A stretch of DNA of 64,000 bases from Streptomyces sclerotialus (GCF_040907265.1 NZ_JBFOHP010000002.1:6572001-6636000); one strand, 5' to 3'. Shown: positions 26,553 through 35,830, counted from the first letter of the stretch. Numbers and translations: made by a program. The notes: a model not told the origin generated them from the sequence alone.

Positions 26553-27311
26553 TCACGGGTGCAAACGGTCCAGCAGCCGGGGGAGGGCTTCGCCGATCGG
26601 GTCGCGGATGATCTCGTCGGCCAGTGCGTCGTACGGGGTGGGTTCGGCGTTGACGATGATCAGGCGGGCGCCGTGCTCGGCGGCCAGGCCCGCGAGGGAG
26701 GCAGCCGGCTGGACCGACAGGCTCGTGCCCACCGCCACGAAGACGTCGCAGCTCTTCGCCACCGTGATCGCCGCGTCCAGTACCTCCGGGTCCAGGCTCT
26801 CGCCGAACATCACGGTCGCCGACTTCATGATGCCGCCGCAGTCGAGGCATTTCGGGTCCGGGTCACCGGCGGTCACCCTGGCCAGCGCGTCGGTCATCGG
26901 TGTCCGGGCGTGGCATTGGGTGCAGACCGCGGTGCGGGCGGTGCCGTGCAGCTCCAGGACCTTGTGGTCGGGCGTCCCGGCGAGCTGGTGCAGCCCGTCG
27001 ACGTTCTGGGTGATGACGCGGACGGGGACGCCGGAGCGCTCCAGCCGGGTGACGGCCTCGTGCGCGGCGTTCGGCCGGGCGCGCAGCGCCGGGCCGTCCC
27101 GCCGCATCAGCCAGGACCGGCGCCGGATCTCGGGGTCGGTCATGTAGTAGTCGTACGTGACGAGCTTCTCGGCCTCCGGGTCGCGGCGCCACACCCCGTT
27201 CGGGCCGCGGTAGTCGGGGATGCCGGAGTCGGTGGAGATCCCGGCGCCGCTGAGGAGGGCGACCAGGGGGTGCCGGGCCGCGCCGTCGGGGGAGTCGACC
27301 GTGCTGCTCAT
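26553..27311 (-). CDS. cobB: NAD-dependent protein deacylase (sirtuin)
   Basis: 252 residues from ATG 27311 (MSSTVDSPDG); the frame is open further upstream but this is the first position giving a normal sirtuin N-terminus. NAD-binding GAGISTDSGIPDYRGPNGVW, TQNVDGLHQLAG, the catalytic His in LELHGTAR, and two CxxC zinc pairs (CTQC and CLDC) are all present. The protein removes acyl groups from lysines using NAD, giving O-acyl-ADP-ribose. In actinomycetes sirtuins deacetylate acetyl-CoA synthetase and others; the substrate here is not visible. Single leftward gene. Confidence 0.93.
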   Translation of the reverse strand: MSSTVDSPDGAARHPLVALLSGAGISTDSGIPDYRGPNGVWRRDPEAEKLVTYDYYMTDPEIRRRSWLMRRDGPALRARPNAAHEAVTRLERSGVPVRVITQNVDGLHQLAGTPDHKVLELHGTARTAVCTQCHARTPMTDALARVTAGDPDPKCLDCGGIMKSATVMFGESLDPEVLDAAITVAKSCDVFVAVGTSLSVQPAASLAGLAAEHGARLIIVNAEPTPYDALADEIIRDPIGEALPRLLDRLHP

Positions 27312-27576
27312 GCGGCCAGCGTACGCAGGGCGGGGCGGGTGGCGGCGGGGGACTCGGGCGAGTTGTCGGGCCCGGTTATTTAGCTGTAACCAGAAACTGC
27401 CCAAGATCCGGGACAACCTCTTGCCGGTCATCTGTATGCGAAATACGGTCTGCTGCATTCGTTCCTCGTGATCGTTCGCGACCGCATCGTCATGCGAGCC
27501 GGCCGATCGTGTGACGCACCACCCACGCAAGTTGATCGTTCGCCGTCTGCACCACTCATGCGGGAGGTAGGACCAC
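27312..27576. other. divergent intergenic region, sirtuin / peptide transporter
   Basis: 265 bp between two divergent genes, noticeably less GC-rich than its surroundings around 27375-27480. It must hold promoters for both the sirtuin gene and the peptide-transporter operon, but no convincing -35/-10 pair was found. The transporter start is marked by GGGAGG at 27562. Confidence 0.5.
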
Positions 27577-29178
27577 GTGCGCCGAACAGCGGCTGTTCTG
27601 GGGGCGGCAGGGCTGATGGCCGGAACCGTGGGGTGCGGGTCGCTGACCTCGTCCGCCACCGAGGTGGGCGGGGTCCGGATGACCGACCCGCGCCCGGTAC
27701 GGGACGGCGGCACACTCACCGTCGCCCTCAAGGCCGACCCCGACAAACTGGATCCGACCCTGGCCCAGACCCTCGTCGGCCGCACCGTCTTCGCCGGCAT
27801 GTGCGAGAAGCTGTACGACACCGACCGCACCGGCGAGGTCGTACCGCAACTGGCGGCGGCCCTGCCGAAGACCTCCGACGGCGGCCGGACGGTGACCATC
27901 AGGGTGCGCCACGGCCTGACGTTCAGTGACGGCACCCGGCTCGACGCCGCCGCCGTCGCGCGCTCCCTGGAACGCCACCGCACCCTTCCCGGATCGGCCC
28001 GCGCCACCGAACTCGGCCCGCTGGTCAAGGCCGAGGCGACGGGGAAGTACACCGTCCGCATCCGCCTCAAGGAGCCGTACGTCCCGCTCACCGGCGTGCT
28101 CGCCGACCGCGCGGGGATGGTCATGTCGCCCACGGCACTGGAGAGGTACGGCAAGAACTTCACCAACCACCCCTCCTGCGTCGGCCCGTTCAAGTACGTC
28201 GAGCGCGTCGCGGGCGACCGCATCGTGCTCGCGAAGGACCCCCGCTACTACGACGCGGACACGGTCCACCTCGACCGGGTCGTCTACAAGACGATCACCG
28301 ACGGCAACGTCCGGCTGGCCAACCTCCGCTCCGGCGACGTCCAGGTCGGCGACCAGATGGGCCCGGTGGAGGTACGCAGTTCGCTGACCGAGTCACAGCT
28401 CCAGCTCTTCAACTCGCCCTCGCTGGGCTACCAGGGCCTCGGCTTCAACACGGGCAACGTCCACGGCACGGGGCAGAAGCCGGGCAAGCTCCACACGGTC
28501 CTCGCCCGCGAGCCGCGCGTCCGTGAGGCCTTCGCGCTCGCCCTGGACCGCAGACTGATCAACAAGGTCGTCTTCCAGGGCATGTACGAGCCGGCCTGCG
28601 GGCCTGTCTCACCCGAGTCGGCCATCGCACCGGGGACCGCCGACTGCCCGGAGCGCGATCTCCCGCGCGCCAAGCGGCTGTTGAAGGAGGCCGGCGTCGG
28701 ACTGCCCGTCCGGATCGAGCTGAAGGTCTCCACCTCGCCCGAGGACAGCCGCCTCGGCCAGGTGATCCAGGCCATGGCCCGCGAGGCCGGCTTCGACGTA
28801 CGGCTGCGGCCCATGGAGTACGCGACGCTCCTGGAGGAGACCGACGCCGGGCAGTACGACGCGTACGTCAGCGGCTGGTCCGGGCGGCTCGACCCGGACG
28901 GCAACATCGCCTCCTTCGTCGGCACGGCGGGCGCCATGAACACCTACGGCATCTCCGACCCGGACATCGACCGGCTGATCGCGGAGGGCCGCACCACCCA
29001 GGACCCGGCGGCACGCGCCCGTGTCTACGGGCAGCTCACCGACCACATCCGCGACCAGCACGCCCTGATCTACCTCTACCGGCAGAAGAACTACGTCGTG
29101 GCGCGGCAGGACGTGGCCGGCGTACGCGTCTACGGCGACGGACTGGTGCGCGTCAAGGATGCGGGGTACGCCCGATGA
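27577..29178 (+). CDS. peptide ABC transporter substrate-binding lipoprotein (DppA/OppA type)
   Basis: 533 residues from GTG with GGGAGG 9 nt upstream. The N-terminus RRTAAVLGAAGLMAGTVGC is a lipoprotein signal with Cys20 as lipidation site (the -3 residue is Thr, slightly unusual). The body is an SBP family 5 protein: RDGGTLTVALKADPDKLDP at the start of the mature domain, GLTFSDGTRLDAAAVARSL, and the closing lobe near residues 300-460. First gene of a five-gene importer operon plus a gamma-glutamyltransferase. It should bind an oligopeptide or peptide-like ligand outside the membrane. Confidence 0.9.
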   Translation: MRRTAAVLGAAGLMAGTVGCGSLTSSATEVGGVRMTDPRPVRDGGTLTVALKADPDKLDPTLAQTLVGRTVFAGMCEKLYDTDRTGEVVPQLAAALPKTSDGGRTVTIRVRHGLTFSDGTRLDAAAVARSLERHRTLPGSARATELGPLVKAEATGKYTVRIRLKEPYVPLTGVLADRAGMVMSPTALERYGKNFTNHPSCVGPFKYVERVAGDRIVLAKDPRYYDADTVHLDRVVYKTITDGNVRLANLRSGDVQVGDQMGPVEVRSSLTESQLQLFNSPSLGYQGLGFNTGNVHGTGQKPGKLHTVLAREPRVREAFALALDRRLINKVVFQGMYEPACGPVSPESAIAPGTADCPERDLPRAKRLLKEAGVGLPVRIELKVSTSPEDSRLGQVIQAMAREAGFDVRLRPMEYATLLEETDAGQYDAYVSGWSGRLDPDGNIASFVGTAGAMNTYGISDPDIDRLIAEGRTTQDPAARARVYGQLTDHIRDQHALIYLYRQKNYVVARQDVAGVRVYGDGLVRVKDAGYAR

Positions 29179-30128
29179 GCAGATACCTCCTCACCCGGCT
29201 CCGGCAATCGGTCATCACCCTCTTCCTCGTCAGCGTCGTCGTCTTCGCCGGCATCCGCGCGCTCCCCGGCGACCCGGCCCTCGCGCTGGCCGGCGAGGAA
29301 CGCAGCCCCGAGGCGCTGGCCGCGGTCCGCGAGGCGTACGGGCTGAACGACAACATCGTGATCCAGTACGGGCGGTTCGTCGGCCACGCCCTCACCGGCG
29401 ACCTCGGCACCTCCGCCCGCACCGGCCTCCCCGTCCTGGACTCGATCCGCAACGCCCTCCCGGTGACGCTCGAACTGGCCGCGCTCTCCCTCCTCCTGGC
29501 GGTCGTCCTCGGCATCGGCGCCGGGGTGCTCGCGGCCGTCCGGCGCGGCAAGGCCACGGAATGGCTGGCCAACGCGATCGCCCTGCTGGGCCTCTCCGTC
29601 CCCACCTTCTGGCTCGGCATCGTCCTCGTCCTGGCCTTCGCCATCGCCGTACCGGTCTTCGCGGCCTCCGGTTACGTGCCCTTCGGCACCGACCCGGTCG
29701 ACAACCTGCGGCGCATGGTCCTGCCCGCCGTCGTCCTCGGCTCCGGGCTGGCGGCCGTCGTGATGCGGCAGACCCGCGGCGCGATGCTCGACAACCTCTC
29801 AGCGGACTACGTGCGCACAGCGCGCGCCAAGGGGCTCTCGCGGCGCCAGGTCATCGGCGGGCACGCGCTGCGCAACAGCCTGGTGACGGTGGTGACCGTC
29901 CTCGGCCTCCAGCTCGGCCACCTGATCTCCGGCGCCGTCGTCACCGAGCAGATCTTCGTCCTGCCCGGTTTCGGCAAGCTCACCATCGACGCCGTCTTCA
30001 CCCGCGACTACACGATGCTCCAGGGCGTGGTGCTGTGCACCTCCGCCGCCTACATCCTCATCAACCTCGCGGTCGACGTGCTGTATTCGGTCATCGACCC
30101 GCGGATCCGGCTCGGAGGCGCCCGATGA
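29175..30128 (+). CDS. peptide ABC transporter permease (DppB type)
   Basis: 317 residues, about six membrane spans, starting with the conserved MSRYLLTRLRQSVITLFLVS of DppB-type permeases. The cytoplasmic coupling loop DYVRTARAKGLSRRQVIGGH carries the EAA-like motif and sits near residue 215. It begins inside the stop of the binding-protein gene (ATGA), showing translational coupling. With the next gene it forms the membrane channel of the importer. Confidence 0.9.
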   Translation: MSRYLLTRLRQSVITLFLVSVVVFAGIRALPGDPALALAGEERSPEALAAVREAYGLNDNIVIQYGRFVGHALTGDLGTSARTGLPVLDSIRNALPVTLELAALSLLLAVVLGIGAGVLAAVRRGKATEWLANAIALLGLSVPTFWLGIVLVLAFAIAVPVFAASGYVPFGTDPVDNLRRMVLPAVVLGSGLAAVVMRQTRGAMLDNLSADYVRTARAKGLSRRQVIGGHALRNSLVTVVTVLGLQLGHLISGAVVTEQIFVLPGFGKLTIDAVFTRDYTMLQGVVLCTSAAYILINLAVDVLYSVIDPRIRLGGAR

Positions 30129-31051
30129 CTGCCACCCCGGACACCACCGGCTCCGCGGCCGGCACGGGCACCCCGGCCGCCCCGGACGGGCCCGCGGCGG
30201 CGCCGCGCGCCGGCACCCTGCGCACCCGGCTGCGCGCCCTGCGCCGGAACCGGCTCGCGCTCACCGGTGCCGTGATCGCCGCGGTCTTCGTGCTGGCCGC
30301 GCTCTGCGCCCCGCTGATCGCCCCGTACGACCCGGCACGCGCCGACTTCGGCGCCGCCCTCGCGCCGCCCTCCTGGGCGCACTGGCTCGGCACCGACGAC
30401 CTCGGCCGCGACCAGCTCTCCCGGGTGATCCACGGCGCCCGCGCCTCCATGCAGGTGGGCCTGCTCGCCGTACTGCTGGCCTTCCTCGTCGGCGTACCGC
30501 TGGGCCTGGCCGCCGGGTACTACGGCAGGTACGCCGACTCTGCCGTCTCCCGGCTCACCGACACCCTGCTCGCCTTCCCGTTCCTCGTCCTCGCGGTGGG
30601 CCTGGCGGCCGTCCTCGGCCCGTCCCTGCTCAACGCCACCATCGCCATCGGCATCTCACAGGTGCCGGCCGTCATCCGCATCGCCCGCGCCGAGACGCTG
30701 CGCCTGAAACACCTGGACTACGTGGGGGCCGCGCTCGTCAACGGCGGCGGCGACGGCACCGTCCTCTTCCGGCACATCCTGCCCAACGCCACCTCCGCGC
30801 TGATCGTGCAGGCCACGGTCGGCATCCCCGCCGCGATCATCGGCGAGGCGCTGCTGAGCTTCCTCGGCCTCGGTGTCCAGCCGCCGGCCCCCTCGCTCGG
30901 CGTGATGCTCTCCGGCGCCCAGCCCTTCCTCGGTCCCGCGCCCTGGATGGCGGTCTTCCCCGGCCTCGCCATCGTCGCCGCGACGCTGGCCTTCAACCTG
31001 CTCGGTGACGGCCTGCGGGACGTCCTCGACCCCCGCGGAGGCACCCGATGA
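30125..31051 (+). CDS. peptide ABC transporter permease (DppC type)
   Basis: 308 residues from the ATG overlapping the previous stop. A proline/alanine-rich cytoplasmic N-terminus (about 30 residues) precedes RRNRLALTGAVIAAVF, the first membrane span of DppC-type permeases. WLGTDDLGRDQLSRVIHGAR, typical of this subunit, and the coupling loop LKHLDYVGAALVNGG are present, then LLSFLGLGVQPPAPSLG near the end. Pairs with the DppB-type subunit. Confidence 0.9.
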   Translation: MTATPDTTGSAAGTGTPAAPDGPAAAPRAGTLRTRLRALRRNRLALTGAVIAAVFVLAALCAPLIAPYDPARADFGAALAPPSWAHWLGTDDLGRDQLSRVIHGARASMQVGLLAVLLAFLVGVPLGLAAGYYGRYADSAVSRLTDTLLAFPFLVLAVGLAAVLGPSLLNATIAIGISQVPAVIRIARAETLRLKHLDYVGAALVNGGGDGTVLFRHILPNATSALIVQATVGIPAAIIGEALLSFLGLGVQPPAPSLGVMLSGAQPFLGPAPWMAVFPGLAIVAATLAFNLLGDGLRDVLDPRGGTR

Positions 31052-32076
31052 GCACCGTGCACCACGCCGTTGACGCGCCCGGCGCGTCCGACGCGCCCGT
31101 ACTGAGCGTCCGCGACCTCTCCGTCTCCTTCCGCTCCGACACCCGTACGGTGCACGCCGTCGACTCCCTGTCGTACGACGTGGCGGCCGGCGAGGTCCTG
31201 GCCGTCGTCGGCGAGTCGGGCTGCGGCAAGTCGGTCACCTCCATGGCCGTCATGGGCCTGCTCCCGGCCACCGCGACCGTCACCGGCTCGGTACGGCTCG
31301 GCGGCCGGGAGCTGGCCGGGGCCGCCGAGAAGGAGCTGGCGAAGGTCCGCGGCAAGGACCTCGCCATGATCTTCCAGGAGCCGATGACCTCGCTGAACCC
31401 GGTCCTCACCATCGGCCGGCAGATCGGCGAGGTGCTCCGCCGCCACCAGGGCCTGAGCCGCAAGGAGGCCAGGGAGCGCGCCGTCGAACTGCTCGCGCTG
31501 GTCGGCATCCCCGCGCCGGAGCGCCGGGTGGCGGAGTACCCGCACCAGCTCAGCGGCGGCATGCGGCAGCGCGTCATGATCGCCATCGCGGTCGCCTGCG
31601 ACCCGGCCGTCCTCATCGCCGACGAGCCGACCACAGCCCTCGACGTCACCGTCCAGGCCGGCATCCTCGAAGTCCTCCAGACGCTGCGCGAACGCCTCGG
31701 CACCGCCATCGTCCTCATCACCCACGACCTCGGCGTCGTCGCCGATGCCGCCGACCGGGTGCTCGTGATGTACGCGGGCCGGGCCGTCGAACAGGCGCCG
31801 GTGGACGAGCTGTTCACCGCACCCCGGCACCCGTACACCCGAGGGCTGCTCAGTGCGGTACTGCGGCCCGGCCAGGAAGGGAAGCGCCGGCTGCCGGAGA
31901 TCCCCGGACTGGTGCCCAGCCTGACCGTCCAGCCGGACGCCTGCACCTTCGCCGAACGCTGCGCGCACGCGGACGACCGGTGCGGGACGGCGCGGCCGCG
32001 GCTGACCCCCGACCCGGACCACCAGGTGGCCTGCTGGCACCCCGTCACCACCCCGTACGAGGAGGCCGCCCGATGA
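31048..32076 (+). CDS. peptide ABC transporter ATPase (DppD type)
   Basis: 342 residues. Walker A GESGCGKS near residue 56, FQEPMTSLNPV Q-loop region, signature LSGGMRQR, Walker B VLIADEPTTALD, H-loop LITHDLG. The C-terminal oligopeptide-transporter extension has the cysteine cluster CTFAERCAHADDRC, which in DppD/DppF proteins can hold an Fe-S cluster. Overlaps its neighbours by ATGA on both sides. Confidence 0.92.
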   Translation: MSTVHHAVDAPGASDAPVLSVRDLSVSFRSDTRTVHAVDSLSYDVAAGEVLAVVGESGCGKSVTSMAVMGLLPATATVTGSVRLGGRELAGAAEKELAKVRGKDLAMIFQEPMTSLNPVLTIGRQIGEVLRRHQGLSRKEARERAVELLALVGIPAPERRVAEYPHQLSGGMRQRVMIAIAVACDPAVLIADEPTTALDVTVQAGILEVLQTLRERLGTAIVLITHDLGVVADAADRVLVMYAGRAVEQAPVDELFTAPRHPYTRGLLSAVLRPGQEGKRRLPEIPGLVPSLTVQPDACTFAERCAHADDRCGTARPRLTPDPDHQVACWHPVTTPYEEAAR

Positions 32077-33095
32077 GCGCCGTGCACGAGATCCCGGCCC
32101 CGCGCGAGGGAGGGCCGGGCGCCTCCGCATATGAAGCGGGCGCCACGCCCGTCCTCGAAGTGCGCGACCTGTGCCGCCACTTCACCGCGCCCGGCGGCAC
32201 CGTACGGGCCGTGGACGGCGTCAGCCTGACCATCGGGCGCGGTGAAGTCCTCGGTCTGGTGGGGGAGTCCGGCAGCGGCAAGTCCACCGTCGGCCGCTGC
32301 GTGGTCCGCCTGGACGAGCCGACCGGCGGCCGTGTCGCCCTCAAGGGCACCGACATCACCCACCTCTCACGCCGTGCCCTGCGCCCCCTCCGCACCGACA
32401 TGCACCTGGTCTTCCAGGACCCGTCCTCCTCGCTCGACCCGCGCATGACCGTCGGGCAGATCGTCGCCGAGCCGCTGCGGCTGCACCGCCTGGTCCCCAG
32501 GGCCGGCCTGCGGGCCCGCGTCGAGGAGCTGCTCGGCCAGGTCGGGCTGCGCCCCGAACACGCCGACCGGCATCCGCACGAGCTCTCCGGGGGCCAGCGC
32601 CAGCGCATCTCCCTCGCCCGCGCGCTCTCCGTCGGTCCGGACCTGCTGATCGCCGACGAGCCGACCTCCGCGCTGGACGTCTCCGTCCAGGCCTCGGTCC
32701 TCAACCTCCTCGCCGACCTGCAGCGGGACCGCGGCTTCGGCTGCCTGTTCATCACCCACGACCTGGCCGCCGTGGAGTTCCTGGCGGACCGGATCGCCGT
32801 GATGTACCTCGGCCGCATCGTCGAGGAGGCCCCGACGGACCGCCTCTTCGCGGCCGCCCTGCACCCGTACACGCAGGCGCTCCTCTCCGCGGCCCCGGTA
32901 CCGCACCCCGCACTCCAGCGCACCCGCGAACGCATCGTCCTCAGCGGCGACCTCCCGAGCCCCCTCGCACCGCCTCCGGGCTGTCACTTCCATACGCGGT
33001 GCCCGGTGGCGGTCGACCGCTGCCGCACAGAAGCGCCGGAGCTACGGGAGCTGCCGGGGAGCCGCCGGGTGGCGTGCCACCTGGCAGCCGAATGA
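32073..33095 (+). CDS. peptide ABC transporter ATPase (DppF type)
   Basis: 340 residues from the ATG that overlaps the DppD-type stop. Walker A GESGSGKST, Q-loop FQDPSSSLDPRM, signature LSGGQRQR, Walker B LLIADEPTSALD and the C-terminal CHFHTRCPVAVDRC cysteine cluster are all intact. It is the second nucleotide-binding subunit of the importer, completing a standard five-part peptide uptake system. Confidence 0.92.
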   Translation: MSAVHEIPAPREGGPGASAYEAGATPVLEVRDLCRHFTAPGGTVRAVDGVSLTIGRGEVLGLVGESGSGKSTVGRCVVRLDEPTGGRVALKGTDITHLSRRALRPLRTDMHLVFQDPSSSLDPRMTVGQIVAEPLRLHRLVPRAGLRARVEELLGQVGLRPEHADRHPHELSGGQRQRISLARALSVGPDLLIADEPTSALDVSVQASVLNLLADLQRDRGFGCLFITHDLAAVEFLADRIAVMYLGRIVEEAPTDRLFAAALHPYTQALLSAAPVPHPALQRTRERIVLSGDLPSPLAPPPGCHFHTRCPVAVDRCRTEAPELRELPGSRRVACHLAAE

Positions 33096-33121
33096 CCACC
33101 GATCCACCGACAGGAGCAAGC

Positions 33122-35032
33122 TTGTTCACCACTCGCCCGACCCTCAACGGCACGTTCGGGATGGCTTCCTCGACCCACTGGCTGGCCTCCCAGTCCGCCA
33201 TGGCGGTCCTGGAGGGCGGCGGCAACGCCTACGACGCCGCGGTCGCCGCCGGCTTCGTGCTGCACGTCGTCGAGCCGCACCTGAACGGCCCGGCCGGCGA
33301 GGTCCCGATCATCCTCGCCCCGGCCGGCGGCCCCGTACAGGTGCTGTGCGGCCAGGGGCCCGCCCCGGCCGGCGCCACCGTCGCGCACTACACCTCCCTC
33401 GGCCTCGACCTGGTCCCCGGTACGGGGCCGCTCGCCGCCGCCGTGCCGGGCGCGTTCGACGCCTGGATGGTGCTGCTCCGCGACCACGGCACGAAGACGC
33501 TCGCCGAGGTCCTGTCGTACGCCGTCGGGTACGCGCGGCACGGCCACCCGGCCGTCGAACGCGTCGGCGAGACCGTGGAGACCGTCCGTGAGCTCTTCGA
33601 GACCGAGTGGACGACCTCGGCGGAGGTGTACCTGCCCGGCGGCCGCTCCGTGGCCCCCGGCGGCCTCCTGCGCAACCGGCCGCTCGCCGACACCTGGGAG
33701 CGGCTGGTCCGCGAGGCCGAGGCGGCCGGTCCCGGGCGCGAGACGCAGATCGACGCGGCCCGCCGGATCTGGCGCGAGGGCTTCATCGGCGAGGCCATGG
33801 CGGCGCAGGCCGCGCGCCCGGCCATGGACACCTCGGGCGAGCGGCACGCCGGCACCCTGACCGGCGACGACCTCGCCGCCTTCCGGGCCACGTACGAGGC
33901 GCCCGTGACATACGACCGGAACGGCTGGACCGTCGCCAAGGCGGGCGCCTGGTCCCAGGGCCCGGCATTCCTCCAGCAGCTCGCGCTGCTCCCCGGGGAA
34001 CTGCCCGCACACGGGAGCGCCGAGTACGTCCACACCCTCGTGGAGGGCACCAAGCTGGCCATGGCGGACCGCGAGGCCTGGTACGGCGACGCGGAGGACG
34101 CCGGGGCGGCCGACGTCCCCGTGGAGACGCTGCTCTCCCCGGAGTACAACGCCGCGCGCCGGGAGCTGATCACCGACACCGCCTCGTACGAGCTGCGCCC
34201 CGGCAGCCCAGGGGGCCGCGCCCCGCGCCTCAGCAAGCACGCCGCCGCGGTCGCCGCCGGGGAGCCGGGCTTCGACGCGCTGGGCGTCTCCGGGAGCGGC
34301 GCGGGCGAGCCCACCGTGGCCAAGGGGACGGGCGCCGCATCACGGGAGGCCGCAGCACAAGAGGCCGCGGCACAAGAGGCCGCGGCGCCGCCCGCCGTCG
34401 CCCCCGAGGTGGACCGCAGTGGGGCCACCCGGGGCGACACCTGCCACATCGACGTCGTCGACCGCTGGGGCAACATGGTCTCGGCGACGCCCTCCGGCGG
34501 CTGGCTGCAGTCCAACCCGGTGATCCCGGGCCTCGGCTTCCCGCTCGGCACGCGGCTGCAGATGGCCTGGCTGGAGGAGGGGCTGCCGAACTCCCTCACC
34601 CCGGGCCGCCGCCCCCGCACCACCCTGACGCCGTCCCTCGCCCTGCGCGGCGGGGTGCCGGTGATGGCCTTCGGTACGCCCGGCGGGGACCAGCAGGACC
34701 AGTGGCAGCTGCACTTCTTCCTGGCCGTGACGGAGCGCGCCCCCGTACGCGGCGGGCTCGACCTCCAGGGCGCCATCGACGCGCCGAACTGGCACACCGA
34801 CTCCTTCCCGGGATCGTTCTTCCCGCGCGCCATGCGGCCGGGCAGCGTGACCGTGGAGTCCCGGATCGGCGGGGAGGTCGTCGAGGGGCTGCGCGCGCGT
34901 GGTCACGACGTGACGGTGGGTGACGCCTGGTCCGAGGGGCGGCTGTGCGCGGTCGCCCGCGACCCGGAGACCGGTGTGCTCTCCGCCGGGGCCAACCCGC
35001 GCGGCATGCAGGGGTACGCGGTCGGCCGCTGA
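33122..35032 (+). CDS. ggt: gamma-glutamyltransferase family protein
   Basis: 636 residues from TTG 33122, chosen because AGGAG lies 5 nt upstream and the family commonly begins FTTRPxLxGTFGM; an in-frame ATG at 33092 overlapping the previous stop is the alternative. The N-terminal half has GGNAYDAAVAAGFVL. The autocleavage/nucleophile threonine is Thr440 in GDTCHIDVVDRWGNMVS, followed by TPSGGW and GRRPRTTLTPSL. No signal peptide is seen, so it is probably cytoplasmic, unlike classical periplasmic GGT. It follows the peptide importer directly and may process imported gamma-glutamyl compounds (inference). An Ala/Gln/Glu-rich repeat precedes the nucleophile. Confidence 0.85.
   Translation: MFTTRPTLNGTFGMASSTHWLASQSAMAVLEGGGNAYDAAVAAGFVLHVVEPHLNGPAGEVPIILAPAGGPVQVLCGQGPAPAGATVAHYTSLGLDLVPGTGPLAAAVPGAFDAWMVLLRDHGTKTLAEVLSYAVGYARHGHPAVERVGETVETVRELFETEWTTSAEVYLPGGRSVAPGGLLRNRPLADTWERLVREAEAAGPGRETQIDAARRIWREGFIGEAMAAQAARPAMDTSGERHAGTLTGDDLAAFRATYEAPVTYDRNGWTVAKAGAWSQGPAFLQQLALLPGELPAHGSAEYVHTLVEGTKLAMADREAWYGDAEDAGAADVPVETLLSPEYNAARRELITDTASYELRPGSPGGRAPRLSKHAAAVAAGEPGFDALGVSGSGAGEPTVAKGTGAASREAAAQEAAAQEAAAPPAVAPEVDRSGATRGDTCHIDVVDRWGNMVSATPSGGWLQSNPVIPGLGFPLGTRLQMAWLEEGLPNSLTPGRRPRTTLTPSLALRGGVPVMAFGTPGGDQQDQWQLHFFLAVTERAPVRGGLDLQGAIDAPNWHTDSFPGSFFPRAMRPGSVTVESRIGGEVVEGLRARGHDVTVGDAWSEGRLCAVARDPETGVLSAGANPRGMQGYAVGR
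34346..34387 (+). repeat. in-frame 15-bp repeat before the GGT nucleophile
   Basis: Almost three copies of a 15-bp unit starting GAGGCCGC encode Glu-Ala-Ala-Ala-Gln. They sit about 17-30 residues before the predicted autocleavage site, in the segment that becomes the C-terminus of the large subunit. Confidence 0.75.
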
Positions 35033-35087
35033 GAGGCGCCTCGGTAACCGCTCGACCGCTTCGGCCGGCCGGCCGCAGCGCCTCCGG

Positions 35088-35690
35088 TCATGCGCCGCCC
35101 GGGGCGACGTTCCCGAGCAAGGCCTCGACCAGGGCGGATACGCGTTCGCCCGGATCGGGCGCTGACGTCCAGCCCGTCATCAGCAGGTGGTGGGTGGTGC
35201 CGACCACGGCGAGCGCCAGCGCGGCGCTGTCGGTGCCCCGGGCGACGCGGCCGAGGGCCTGCTCCGCTTCGATGTAGGCGGTCAGCGCTTCCTCCACGGT
35301 GCCGAGCCCCGGGGCGCCGTCCCGCATGGCGGCGCGTACCCGTTCGGTCACCGGCGCGCGGGTGAGGGCCAGGGCGGCGATCCGCGGGCCGCTCGTGCCG
35401 AGCAGGGCATGCGCGGCGGCGGTGACGTTCTCCGTGACCGTCGCGGCGCCCGGCCGCCCCAGGACCGCGGTCGCCCGGGCGGCCGCGCGCTCGAAGTGGT
35501 GCAGGCAGAGCTGGGCGGTGAAGTCGTCCAGGTCGGAGAAGTGGTGGTAGAGCAGGCCCTTGGCGCAGCCGGCCTCTCCCGTGATCGCCCGGTTGGTCAG
35601 CCCGCCCGGGCCGTCCCGGAGCAGCACCCGTTCGGCGGCGTCGAACAGCCGCTCCCTGACATCGGTGATGGCCACACCTCGCGGTGACAT
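35088..35690 (-). CDS. TetR family transcriptional regulator
   Basis: 200 residues. The N-terminal helix-turn-helix is clear: RERLFDAAERVLLRDGPGGLTNRAITGEAGCAKGLLYHHF. The C-terminal ligand domain is not assignable. The ATG at 35690 has GGGAGG 8 nt upstream. It is divergent from a methyltransferase gene, and the shared region contains a 24-bp palindrome lying on the methyltransferase promoter, so it most likely represses its neighbour and itself. Inducer unknown. Confidence 0.88.
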   Translation of the reverse strand: MSPRGVAITDVRERLFDAAERVLLRDGPGGLTNRAITGEAGCAKGLLYHHFSDLDDFTAQLCLHHFERAAARATAVLGRPGAATVTENVTAAAHALLGTSGPRIAALALTRAPVTERVRAAMRDGAPGLGTVEEALTAYIEAEQALGRVARGTDSAALALAVVGTTHHLLMTGWTSAPDPGERVSALVEALLGNVAPGGA

Positions 35691-35746
35691 CCGTACGTCC
35701 TCCCTGTCGTCCGCAGTCCGTGCCGGCCCGGCCCCGGGCGCAGTCC

Positions 35747-35775
35747 TTGCCAGTATGGGCGATCGCCCATACTGT
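35747..35775 (+). promoter_or_regulatory. predicted promoter of the methyltransferase gene
   Basis: A TTGCCA (-35, 35747-35752) and TACTGT (-10, 35770-35775) are separated by exactly 17 bp, a good fit to a housekeeping-sigma promoter. Transcription would begin near 35782, giving a leader of about 50 nt. Confidence 0.6.
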
Positions 35776-35790
35776 TTGGGCAGGCGCCCA
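35751..35790. promoter_or_regulatory. probable TetR operator: 24-bp perfect palindrome plus second site
   Basis: CAGTATGGGCGATCGCCCATACTG (35751-35774, centre at GATC) is a perfect palindrome filling the spacer of the predicted promoter. A related imperfect site TGGGCAGGCGCCCA follows at 35777-35790; its 14-bp core matches TGGGCGATCGCCCA at 35756-35769 with a 21-bp centre distance, about two helical turns. Confidence 0.75.
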
Positions 35791-35830
35791 TTCTAGGCGC
35801 CGATGACCCGTAACGACAGGGGAGATCGTG

